Origin: CAIYRG01 sp964446945
GTDB lineage: Bacteria; Pseudomonadota; Alphaproteobacteria; Micropepsales; Micropepsaceae
Length of the DNA stretch: 64,000 bases
Assembly: GCA_964446945.1 (NCBI GenBank)
Contig: CAYUQO010000008.1
Location: 121,732 to 185,731 of the forward strand
Reading direction: 5' to 3'
In this document: in pieces, positions 14,737 through 22,602 of the stretch
How positions within the stretch are numbered: the stretch's first letter is position 1
How the letters are laid out: every line of letters begins with the position of its first letter
The notes under the pieces: model-generated
Told to the model about the DNA's origin: nothing
Database searches by the model: none
Seen by the model: the letters and a program-made list of their open reading frames with translations, nothing else
Program-made: the position numbers and the translations under genes

Positions 14737-15422
14737 AATCCCACAATTTTGACGAGCCATCCATGAGCGCCAGCGGGCAGGCGGCGCAAGCCGCCGTTAT
14801 CGCCGAAACCGATCAGGATTTCAGGCATGATCTGCTTGAGCTGATCCCGTTTCTGCGTGCCTTCTCCCGTTCGCTCTGCGGTGACCGCGAACTCGCCGAT
14901 GATCTTGCGCAGGAAGCTCTGGCGAAAGCCTGGCAATCGCGTGACACATTCAGGGCAGGGTCAAACCTGAAAGCCTGGCTGTTTACGATTCTGCGCAATC
15001 AGTTCTACTCGGATCGTCGCCGCGCCTGGCGACAGGCGCCGTGGGACGAGAGCGCTGCGGAGCGGGTGCCAATCGCGCGGGGTGAACAAACCTGGGCGGT
15101 CCAGCTCTCCGATACCGCCCGCGCCCTTCGTGGTCTGCCGGCCGAGCAACGCGAAGCTCTGATTCTCGTCGGCGCCGGTGGCTTCTCCTACGAGGATGCC
15201 GCCAAGATCAGCAATTGCGCCGTCGGAACGGTGAAGAGCCGCGTCGCCCGCGCCCGCAAGGCACTCTCGGCTGCTCTCGAGGGAAATGGACCATTGCCGA
15301 ACGAGCCACGTCCCGCAGGAAAAGATGCGACCAATGAAATTATGGCGCAGCTTGACCGGCTGGCTCCGGCCGACTCGCTCGACAATGGTGACGAGCCCGA
15401 CGCCAAGCGCGACGCCGGCTGA
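14733..15422 (+). CDS. ecfG: General stress sigma factor EcfG
   Basis: A 229-residue group ECF sigma factor. The start is GTG 14733, overlapping the nepR stop; an ATG at 14763 is an alternative. Region sigma-2 is LIPFLRAFSRSLCGDRELAD and on through AQEALAKAWQ (~residues 37-70). Sigma-4 is ALRGLPAEQREALILVGAGG with the helix-turn-helix YEDAAKISNCAVGTVKSRVA (~residues 130-180). It is controlled by NepR and PhyR from the adjacent genes. Its predicted targets in this window are the GGAAC-N16/17-CGTT sites, including its own. Confidence 0.95.
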   Translation: MKSHNFDEPSMSASGQAAQAAVIAETDQDFRHDLLELIPFLRAFSRSLCGDRELADDLAQEALAKAWQSRDTFRAGSNLKAWLFTILRNQFYSDRRRAWRQAPWDESAAERVPIARGEQTWAVQLSDTARALRGLPAEQREALILVGAGGFSYEDAAKISNCAVGTVKSRVARARKALSAALEGNGPLPNEPRPAGKDATNEIMAQLDRLAPADSLDNGDEPDAKRDAG

Positions 15423-17217
15423 GTTCAGCGCGAGGCCACTGCGCCTCCGTCTTATGTTCTGGATCACGATTTGGTTGGCGCCTGTTGCCGCCATCAGCGT
15501 GATCCAGGGCATAGATCGCATCCAGCGCGACATTACGGATGTGCGTGACCGCATGTTCGAAAGCGCGCGCGCAAACGCAGCCCAGGAACAGACAGTCTTT
15601 GCATCCGGCGAACAGGTGCTGCGCGCGCTTGCCAATCAACCGCAAGTGCGCGGTCCCGGTCCCGGCTGTTCGAGATCCCTCACCGCCGCGCTGAGAGGAC
15701 TCGTCTACTTCACCAACTTCTACCGGGTCGATCGCAATGGGCGGATTCTCTGCGCAGCCGCCCTGCCCCCGGTGGAAGTCAGCGACATCACATCCCAGAA
15801 CTGGTGGGCGACAGCATCGCGCCAGAACGGATTCTTCGTCGCGCCACAAAGTTACAGCAAGGCATATCAGACGATATTGTTGCGCGGCGTGCTGCCGCTG
15901 CGATCGGCGAAAGGTGTGTTCGACGGAGCGATCGTTCTGGTCTTCGACGTGTCGTGGTTAAGCCCGCTTTTGCAAAATCGTCCGCTGCCGTCGAACACCG
16001 TTCTTGCGGTATTTGGCCCCGATGGCCGGATCATTGCCGCCAATGATCCAATGCAGGCTGCGGCCATTTTCGCCGGACATGCCTCTCCCGCCATCCAGGC
16101 CCAACTCCATTCCGCAAAAGTTTCCGGCGCCTCCTGGAGCTATATGCTGGCGCCCATTTCCGGCCGCGGAATTTCTGCCGGTTATGCCCGTCGAAATCGC
16201 GATCTCTTCGGCGCGACATATGTCCATGTCGCAACCAATCTGCTGCTTCCGATCGTCATGCTGGCGCTGGCCTATGCCGCGGTTTGGTTCGCAACCGGCC
16301 GGCTGGTGATCCATTGGCTGATCTATTTGCGCCGGATTGCGCTCGCCTATACGCGTGGCCATTACGGCGTGCGTCCCGTGGCGCTGGCGGAAGCGCCCGC
16401 AGAATTCCGCGATCTCGGCGAAACGATTTCGGTCATGGCGGAGGCGGTGGATGACCGCGACAAACGCCTGCGCACGGCTCTCAATCAGAAATCCCTGCTC
16501 ATCCGCGAGACCCATCACCGGGTCAAAAACAATCTGCAGATCGTCATGAGTCTGTTGTCCTTGCAGGCGGGAAGACTCCGCGATCCGGCCGCCCGGCATG
16601 CCTTGCGGCAGGCCCAGTTCCGCGTCAATGCGCTCGCGCTGGTGCACCGGATTCTGTACGAAAACGATGACCTTGGCGCGATCGACCTCAAGAAGCTGAT
16701 CGAAGAGATTTCGCGGCAAATCCACGAGGCGGCCGGCCGCGAAGCGCGTGCGCTGCAGCTCGAATTCGATCTGGTCCAACGGTCGATTGCCAGCGATCTC
16801 GCCGTGCCTTTGACTCTCTTCCTGGTCGAAAGCCTGACCAACGCATTCCACCACGCCTATCCGGGTGCAACAGCGGGCGCGATACGTGTTTCATTGCTGC
16901 CCGTGCCCGACGGGATGCTGCGTCTGGCCATCGAGGACGACGGAGTCGGATTGGCGCCGCCCGGCGACGGTGAGGGAATCGGCACGCGATTGATCGAAGC
17001 CTTTGCACGCCAGCTTGGCGGCAGCGCCGGCGTCCATCGGCGTGAGCCATCGGGCACAGTCGTGGAATTACTGTTTCCCGATCGCGAAACGGAAGCCGCG
17101 CCGGCAAGAATGCACGATCCCTTCAGTCACGACGAAGAAGCTGAAAGTCACGGCGACACGACCGAAGTGCCCGATCACGCGCCCGCCCACACGGACAGCC
17201 CCAATCAACTACACTAG
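15325..17217 (+). CDS. HisKA_2-type membrane sensor histidine kinase, probable PhyR kinase
   Basis: A 630-residue protein starting at ATG 15325 behind GCAGGAAAAG. This overlaps the end of ecfG by 98 bases in another frame. TM1 is at ~44-62 and TM2 at ~306-325, with a periplasmic sensor domain of ~240 residues between them (CACHE-like, inferred). After a HAMP-like linker comes the HisKA_2 dimerisation box: E-T-H-H-R-V-K-N-N-L-Q with phospho-His ~398. The ATPase domain follows, with N box E-S-L-T-N-A and G box E-D-D-G-V-G-L. The family and the location next to phyR/nepR/ecfG support the role of the kinase that phosphorylates PhyR. The C-terminal ~40 residues are acidic and His-rich. Confidence 0.9.
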   Translation: MRPMKLWRSLTGWLRPTRSTMVTSPTPSATPAEFSARPLRLRLMFWITIWLAPVAAISVIQGIDRIQRDITDVRDRMFESARANAAQEQTVFASGEQVLRALANQPQVRGPGPGCSRSLTAALRGLVYFTNFYRVDRNGRILCAAALPPVEVSDITSQNWWATASRQNGFFVAPQSYSKAYQTILLRGVLPLRSAKGVFDGAIVLVFDVSWLSPLLQNRPLPSNTVLAVFGPDGRIIAANDPMQAAAIFAGHASPAIQAQLHSAKVSGASWSYMLAPISGRGISAGYARRNRDLFGATYVHVATNLLLPIVMLALAYAAVWFATGRLVIHWLIYLRRIALAYTRGHYGVRPVALAEAPAEFRDLGETISVMAEAVDDRDKRLRTALNQKSLLIRETHHRVKNNLQIVMSLLSLQAGRLRDPAARHALRQAQFRVNALALVHRILYENDDLGAIDLKKLIEEISRQIHEAAGREARALQLEFDLVQRSIASDLAVPLTLFLVESLTNAFHHAYPGATAGAIRVSLLPVPDGMLRLAIEDDGVGLAPPGDGEGIGTRLIEAFARQLGGSAGVHRREPSGTVVELLFPDRETEAAPARMHDPFSHDEEAESHGDTTEVPDHAPAHTDSPNQLH

Positions 17218-17741
17218 CCGGTATTTGTCGCTTTCTGCTGGCGGACGACCCAGTGCTTGCCGACCTGAATCGGCCCCGGATCCACCGGCGTAAAACCCGC
17301 GTTGCGATAGAGCGCCAGAAGTTTTGGACGCGGCTCACAGTCGAGCCGGACAAAATCGCGTCCCATGGATCTGGCTTCGCGCAAGGCCCAGTCGAGCATG
17401 GCACGGGAAAAACCTGCGCCGGCAAATTGCCGTGCGACGCCGAGACGGTGCACATAAAGCGCTTTGTCCGGGCGCGCTTCGGGCCAGAAAACCCGATCCT
17501 CATGATGCAGATACATGCAGCTGGCGATTGCCCCGTCGACCCGCCCCGTAATCAATTCGCCGGCTTGCGCGACGCGCACGAGTTCGTCGCGCGATATTTC
17601 CTCTTCGCCCCAGAGTGCATCGCCACGGTCGATCAGCCACTGGGCAATATCGCGTATCAAGTCATATACGTCGGGCACCGCTTCCATTCCGGCACGCGTG
17701 ATGGCGAGTTCTGCGGAGCGGATGTCGGCTTGAGGCGTCAT
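17214..17741 (-). CDS. GNAT-family N-acetyltransferase
   Basis: A 175-residue protein with the GNAT acetyl-CoA fold. The pyrophosphate-binding region LGVARQFAGAGFSRAMLDWA is near residues 98-117, and the C-terminal element is RLDCEPRPKLLALYRNAGFT. It transfers acetyl from acetyl-CoA to an amine; the substrate cannot be told from sequence. It converges with the sensor kinase, the stop codons overlapping by three bases. Confidence 0.88.
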   Translation of the reverse strand: MTPQADIRSAELAITRAGMEAVPDVYDLIRDIAQWLIDRGDALWGEEEISRDELVRVAQAGELITGRVDGAIASCMYLHHEDRVFWPEARPDKALYVHRLGVARQFAGAGFSRAMLDWALREARSMGRDFVRLDCEPRPKLLALYRNAGFTPVDPGPIQVGKHWVVRQQKATNTG

Positions 17742-17769
17742 CCGACAATTCTAGCCCGATCGAAGGCGG

Positions 17770-19185
17770 TCAGCCGAGAGCCTTGATGATTTCTTCCGTC
17801 ATCTTCTTCGCGTCACCAAACAGCATCATCGTGTTGTCGCGGAAGAAAAGTTCGTTCTCGATTCCGGCATAACCCGATCCCATGCCGCGCTTGACGAACA
17901 ATACTGTCTTGGCTTTTTCGACATCGAGGATCGGCATGCCGTAAATCGGCGATTGCGGATTGGTCTTTGCCGCCGGATTGGTGACATCGTTGGCACCGAT
18001 GACATAGGCGACATCGGTCTGCGCGAACTGCGAATTGATGTCTTCCAGTTCGAAAACCTCATCATACGGAACATTGGCCTCGGCGAGCAGCACATTCATG
18101 TGGCCCGGCATGCGCCCGGCGACCGGATGAATGGCGTAGGACACCTTCACGCCCTCAGCCTTCAGCTTGTCGGCCATCTCGCGTACCGCGTGCTGCGCCT
18201 GCGCCACCGCCATGCCATAGCCCGGGACGATGATGACCGACCCCGCATTTTTCATGATGAAGGCCGCATCTTCCGCCGAACCCTGCTTCACGGGCCGAGT
18301 TTCGGCGGGGCCTCCGGCGGCCGCCGTTTCGCCGCCAAAACCACCGGCAATGACCGAAATGAAGGACCGGTTCATGCCCTTGCACATGATGTAGGACAGG
18401 ATCGCGCCCGATGAACCGACCAGCGCTCCGGTGATGATCAGCGCAGTGTTTTCCAGCGTGAAGCCGATGCCTGCCGCCGCCCAGCCGGAATAGGAGTTCA
18501 GCATCGACACGACCACCGGCATGTCGGCGCCGCCGATGGGAATGATCAGGGTGATGCCGAACACGAAGGACAGTCCGGCGATTGCCCAGAACGTCCACGG
18601 CGCCTGCGATATGACGAAGTAAACGATCAGCGCGACGATGATCAGGGCGATCAGTAGATTGAGCAGATGGCGCGCCGGCAGGATGATCGGCGCGCCCGAC
18701 ATGTTGCCGTTCAGTTTTGCAAAGGCGATGATCGAACCGGCAAAGGTGATAGCGCCGATCGCAACACCGAGACTCATTTCGATCAGGCTCTGCGTACGGA
18801 TGAGCCCGGTGCACATATTGCCGTTGTAGACGCAGATGCCATAGGCATCGGGCGAGTACAGCGCCGCGGCGGCGACCAGCACTGCCGCCAGACCGACCAG
18901 GCTGTGGAACGCCGCAACCAGCTGGGGCATCGCGGTCATGGCGATGCGCCGCGCCGTGACCGCGCCGATTCCGCCGCCGATCGCGAAGCCGCCGATGATC
19001 AGGCCCCAGGTCATGCCGTCGGGCACGCCCTTCCAGGCGAGCGTGGTGCCGATGGCCAGCGCCATGCCGATCATGCCCTGGCGATTGCCGGTGCGCGATG
19101 TCTCCGGGCTGGACAGCCCGCGCAGCGCGAGGATGAAAAGGACGCCCGCGGCGAGATAAAGCAGGGCGGCGATATTGGCGTTCAT
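17770..19185 (-). CDS. pntB: NAD(P) transhydrogenase subunit beta
   Basis: A 471-residue membrane subunit of the proton-translocating transhydrogenase (NADH + NADP+ to NAD+ + NADPH, driven by the proton gradient). Residues 1-~260 are membrane helices (for example AALLYLAAGVLFILALRGLS). The C-terminal domain III binds NADP(H): GYGMAVAQAQHAVREMADKL, H-P-V-A-G-R-M-P-G-H-M-N-V-L and DVAYVIGANDVTNPAAKTNP are diagnostic. It is the last gene of the set coxIV-like, pntA1, pntA2, pntB. Confidence 0.97.
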   Translation of the reverse strand: MNANIAALLYLAAGVLFILALRGLSSPETSRTGNRQGMIGMALAIGTTLAWKGVPDGMTWGLIIGGFAIGGGIGAVTARRIAMTAMPQLVAAFHSLVGLAAVLVAAAALYSPDAYGICVYNGNMCTGLIRTQSLIEMSLGVAIGAITFAGSIIAFAKLNGNMSGAPIILPARHLLNLLIALIIVALIVYFVISQAPWTFWAIAGLSFVFGITLIIPIGGADMPVVVSMLNSYSGWAAAGIGFTLENTALIITGALVGSSGAILSYIMCKGMNRSFISVIAGGFGGETAAAGGPAETRPVKQGSAEDAAFIMKNAGSVIIVPGYGMAVAQAQHAVREMADKLKAEGVKVSYAIHPVAGRMPGHMNVLLAEANVPYDEVFELEDINSQFAQTDVAYVIGANDVTNPAAKTNPQSPIYGMPILDVEKAKTVLFVKRGMGSGYAGIENELFFRDNTMMLFGDAKKMTEEIIKALG

Positions 19186-19198
19186 CGCGCGGACCGCC

Positions 19199-19510
19199 TC
19201 ACTTCTTCTCTTTCTTGCGATACATCGCGAGCATTCGCTGCGTCACTAGAAAGCCGCCAAAGATGTTCACCGAGGCGAGAATGAGGGCAAAAAAACCCAG
19301 CCCCTTGGAAACCTGCCACGACGCGCTCGAGGCCTGATCGACGATCACCGCAAGCAGCGCGCCCACGACAATCACCGAGGAAATCGCATTGGTCACGCTC
19401 ATCAGCGGCGTGTGCAGCGCCGGCGTGACGCTCCACACCACGTAATAGCCGACGAAGACCGCCAGCACGAAAATCGAAATGCGGAATATCAGCGGATCAA
19501 TGGCTTCCAT
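19199..19510 (-). CDS. pntAB: NAD(P) transhydrogenase subunit alpha, part 2 (membrane)
   Basis: A 103-residue membrane protein (three or four helices) with the diagnostic sequence SVTPALHTPLMSVTNAISSV and, near the C-terminus, VNIFGGFLVTQRMLAMYRKK. It equals the C-terminal membrane part of E. coli PntA, encoded separately in many alphaproteobacteria. It is 13 bases upstream of pntB. Confidence 0.96.
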   Translation of the reverse strand: MEAIDPLIFRISIFVLAVFVGYYVVWSVTPALHTPLMSVTNAISSVIVVGALLAVIVDQASSASWQVSKGLGFFALILASVNIFGGFLVTQRMLAMYRKKEKK

Positions 19511-19523
19511 GAGTGTCGGTCTC

Positions 19524-20663
19524 TCAGCTGGCTGCCAGTGACGGATGCGTGACGGCGCCGTCGCGGGTCAGATTCGCGCCCTTGATGATTTCGTCGTCCC
19601 AATTGATTCGGGCGGTTCCGGTCTTCTTGTCGACGAACAGACTGATGAAATTGAACAGATTTCGCGAATAGAGATTGGAGGCGTCGACCGCGAGCCGCCC
19701 CGGCAGATTGGTGTAGCCCATGAGGGTGACACCATGTGCCTCCGTCACACGCCCCGCCTGGGTGAGAGGACAATTGCCGCCCTGCTCGGCCGCAAGATCG
19801 ACAATCACCGAACCCGGCCGCATCGTCTTGACCATGTCTTCCGTCACCAACACCGGCGCCTTGCGTCCAGGTATCAGCGCGGTGGTGATGACGATATCCT
19901 GCTTGCGGATGGTTTCCGCGATGAGCGCCGCCTGCTTGGCCTGGTATTCCTTCGACATCTCCTTGGCATAACCGGCAGCGGTTTGGGCCTGTTTGAATTC
20001 TTCGTCCATGACGGCCACAAAAGTGGCGCCAAGACTTTCCACCTGTTCCTTGGTGGCCGGCCGTACATCGGTGGCCGAGACAATGGCGCCGAGGCGGCGC
20101 GCGGTGGCGATGGCCTGCAGCCCTGCAACGCCTGCTCCCATCACCAGGACGCGCGCCGGCGCGATGGTGCCGGCTGCCGTCATCATCATCGGCATGGCGC
20201 GGCCGAACTGGGCGGCGGCATCGATCACCGCTTTGTATCCGGCGAGATTGGCCTGGCTGGACAACACGTCCATGGATTGCGCGCGGCTGATCCGTGGCAG
20301 GTATTCCATGGCAAAGGCGTCAATGCCCGCGGACGCCATTTTGGCGATCGCTTCGCGCTCGGTCGCGGGCGATAGCAGCCCGACCAGAACCGCGCCGCGC
20401 TTGATCTGTCCGATTTCGGATTCCGACGGGCTCCGCACCTTGAGCACCACTTCGGCATTGTTGAGGACGGCCCCTGCGCCCGGCGCGATGGTTGCGCCCG
20501 CCGCGGCATATTCCTCATCGGAAATACGCGCTTTGGCGCCCGCGCCCGCTTCGACGCGGACCTCGAGACCAAGCCCCTTGAACTTTTTTACGGTTTCGGG
20601 GGTCGCCGCAACGCGCGTCTCATCGGCGCGCCTTTCGGCCGGTATCGCAACAATCCATGCCAT
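19524..20663 (-). CDS. pntAA: NAD(P) transhydrogenase subunit alpha, part 1 (NAD-binding)
   Basis: A 379-residue soluble domain I that binds NAD(H). It starts at ATG 20663 (MAWIVAIPAERRADETRVA). Visible signatures are the alanine-dehydrogenase-like N-terminus, the Rossmann V-M-G-A-G-V-A-G-L-Q-A-I-A and A-T-D-V-R-P-A-T-K-E-Q-V, and the RQD-loop region. The tail lacks the membrane part, which is encoded by the next gene. This split arrangement is the rule in alphaproteobacteria. Confidence 0.96.
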   Translation of the reverse strand: MAWIVAIPAERRADETRVAATPETVKKFKGLGLEVRVEAGAGAKARISDEEYAAAGATIAPGAGAVLNNAEVVLKVRSPSESEIGQIKRGAVLVGLLSPATEREAIAKMASAGIDAFAMEYLPRISRAQSMDVLSSQANLAGYKAVIDAAAQFGRAMPMMMTAAGTIAPARVLVMGAGVAGLQAIATARRLGAIVSATDVRPATKEQVESLGATFVAVMDEEFKQAQTAAGYAKEMSKEYQAKQAALIAETIRKQDIVITTALIPGRKAPVLVTEDMVKTMRPGSVIVDLAAEQGGNCPLTQAGRVTEAHGVTLMGYTNLPGRLAVDASNLYSRNLFNFISLFVDKKTGTARINWDDEIIKGANLTRDGAVTHPSLAAS

Positions 20664-20687
20664 GTTGAGAGATAGAAGAGCGGCGGA

Positions 20688-20858
20688 TCAGCCGTTGTGG
20701 GTGCGGAAAATCGCGAGCAGTCCAACAATCACAACAATTCCGACCACGGAATATTTCGCCACATTCCAGAAACCGAGCCACATTTTGACGTGTTCGGAAA
20801 TATCCATCGTCCCCTTGGGGGCGCCATCCTCAACTGCGTGATGCGTATTCGAGGCCAT
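20688..20858 (-). CDS. aa3-type cytochrome c oxidase subunit IV-like peptide
   Basis: A 56-residue protein starting at ATG 20858 behind GGGAGAAAC. It has a polar N-terminus (MASNTHHAVEDGAPKGTMDI), then SEHVKMWLGFWNVAKYS and one helix (VVGIVVIVGLLAIFR). This matches the PF07835 family, the small fourth subunit of bacterial aa3 oxidases. Genes of this family often precede pntA in alphaproteobacteria without other oxidase genes, as here (24 bases upstream of pntAA). Whether it works in oxidase or transhydrogenase is not settled by the sequence. Confidence 0.85.
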   Translation of the reverse strand: MASNTHHAVEDGAPKGTMDISEHVKMWLGFWNVAKYSVVGIVVIVGLLAIFRTHNG

Positions 20859-20966
20859 GTTTCTCCCGTTTCTGCTCTAATGAACGCTGCGGAACTATAA
20901 CAAAGCCCGGTGGTGGGCAATGGCCGCGCTAAATTCCCGCGAGAGGCGACCTTTCGTCGCGGGGCG

Positions 20967-21212
20967 TCAGGCTCCCATCCCGAGTGCGGCAAGGTAGAGG
21001 TCGAGTATTGCGTCCTGCTCCTGCCGCTCGCTGGTTTCGAGCCGCCGCAGCCGGACCACCTGGCGCATGACTTTCGTATCGAAGCCATTGCCTTTGGCTT
21101 CGGAATAGACTTCCCGGATATCGGCGGTGAGTGCGCCTTTTTCCTCTTCCAGCCGCTCGATCCGTTCGATCAGCGATTTCAATTGCCCTGCCGCGAAGCC
21201 GTTTTTCGCCAT
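20967..21212 (-). CDS. gapR: DUF2312 nucleoid-associated protein GapR
   Basis: An 81-residue protein. LKSLIERIERLEEEK, then VYSEAKGNGFDTKVMRQVVR and ERQEQDAILDLYLAALG, are diagnostic of DUF2312/GapR. In Caulobacter, GapR is an essential coiled-coil protein that clamps overtwisted AT-rich DNA ahead of replication and transcription. It stands next to the DUF1244 and N-formylglutamate amidohydrolase genes, an order I recall from other alphaproteobacteria. Confidence 0.95.
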   Translation of the reverse strand: MAKNGFAAGQLKSLIERIERLEEEKGALTADIREVYSEAKGNGFDTKVMRQVVRLRRLETSERQEQDAILDLYLAALGMGA

Positions 21213-21283
21213 GGCCGCCCCTCATTAACGCTACCCAGCCATTAAAACCGAGAACCGGCAGTGGGGAAGGCGCGCAGCATTTT

Positions 21284-22387
21284 TTAGCTGTGGGTTTTTG
21301 CCTGGCTCGACTTTGCGAATTGCGCCTGCTGCTCAGCCGAGGCTTCCTTCTGGTAGCGCTTCTTCCATTCCGCAGGCGCCATGCCATAAACGATTTCGCG
21401 CGCCTGGTCCTTTTCCAGGGTAATGCCTTTTTCCGCCGCCGCTTCACGGTACCAGTCGCCGAGGCAATTGCGGCAGAACCCGGCAAGATTCATCATGTCG
21501 ATGTTCTGTACATCGGTGCGCTTGCGCAGATGCGCGACCAGCCGGCGAAATGCCGCCGCTTCGAGTTCGGTGCGGGTCTCTTCGTCCATCGTGTTTTCTC
21601 CGGAAATTCTGAGGGCTCGGGTCAACAATATGGTAGGCGGACCCATCGCTTGCAAAGCTTTGCGCAAGGCGCTGGCGAGCAATGGCCACCACCGCTCGCA
21701 GTCGCGTCGTTCGGTGATCAGGTCCTGCCGGACCTCGATCAGCACATGCGGAATTCCGCGTATGGTCCCGTGCCGATACAGGCAGTCATTCTCCAGACTG
21801 CCGGAATAGGGTTCGTTATTCCCGGCAACGACACCCTCGATCTTCCGCAATTCCGCCAGCAACGGCTGCGCAAGACGGCCATCGCGGTCCCACAGCACGC
21901 CGAAATGCCACGGGCGCCGATGGCCGCGCCAGACCGGCGTGAAGCTGTGAACGGAAACCAGCACCGGTACCGTAGCTCGTTCAAGCGCCGCGTCGACCGC
22001 GGCTTCGATGCGCCGGTGATAGGGTGCGTGATAATTTTCAATCCGGGCGCGCAGGCCCTTTTCATCAAGCGATGCATTGCCCGGAATGATGCGCCGGTCG
22101 GAGAGCTTCGCGACGACGGTCGGATCGTCTTCGCCCCGGTTGAGATCCACGACGAGCCGCGACCAGCGCCCGAGAATGGCCATGCAATCGAATTCACCGG
22201 CCAGCCATCGCGTCAATTCCGCCGCACCAATGTCGTAGGCAATGTGTCTGTTCAGTTCGCTCGCGGGGAGCCCAAGTCCGGTCAGTTCCGCAGGGACCGC
22301 ATTGGAGGCGTGATCGCACAGGAACAGTACTCCGCCGCGCCCGGCAGGATTGTGGATTTCAAATGCTTCCGGCGCCGACAGGTCCAA
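21284..22387 (-). CDS. N-formylglutamate amidohydrolase fused to DUF1244
   Basis: One uninterrupted frame of 367 residues. Residues 1-~262 are an N-formylglutamate amidohydrolase: V-L-F-L-C-D-H-A-S-N, V-D-L-N-R-G-E-D-D-P, V-S-V-H-S-F-T-P. It hydrolyses N-formyl-glutamate to formate and glutamate in histidine breakdown, or a related N-acyl amino acid. Residues ~267-367 are a full DUF1244 protein (NIDMMNLAGFCRNCLGDWYR, then GMAPAEWKKRYQ). DUF1244 usually stands alone; here an ATG at 21589 preceded by CCGGAG could also start it independently. The N-terminal start is TTG 22387 with a poorly spaced AGGAG, so that end is uncertain. Confidence 0.85.
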   Translation of the reverse strand: MDLSAPEAFEIHNPAGRGGVLFLCDHASNAVPAELTGLGLPASELNRHIAYDIGAAELTRWLAGEFDCMAILGRWSRLVVDLNRGEDDPTVVAKLSDRRIIPGNASLDEKGLRARIENYHAPYHRRIEAAVDAALERATVPVLVSVHSFTPVWRGHRRPWHFGVLWDRDGRLAQPLLAELRKIEGVVAGNNEPYSGSLENDCLYRHGTIRGIPHVLIEVRQDLITERRDCERWWPLLASALRKALQAMGPPTILLTRALRISGENTMDEETRTELEAAAFRRLVAHLRKRTDVQNIDMMNLAGFCRNCLGDWYREAAAEKGITLEKDQAREIVYGMAPAEWKKRYQKEASAEQQAQFAKSSQAKTHS

Positions 22388-22602
22388 CTCCTAACCAGGG
22401 GGAACTCACAAATAAAACGGGAATGTGAGCCAATTCAATTTGCCGCGCATTAGAACAGAGGCCCCCTTCTGCATTGACATCATGCCCGCTGCCCGACACT
22501 TTTTTGCCCCACCCAGTGTGTAACCCGCTTCCGATCCGCCGCCGATCCCTGCCGGGAAATTCGTAAAAAACAAATCGACGGGCAAACCAGTCCTCGCCGC
22601 CA

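Noticed and set aside
22388..22602. A 24-codon minus-strand frame (M-M-S-M-Q-K-G-A...) between pyk and the amidohydrolase
   Set aside because: Too short, without a ribosome site or a recognised family.
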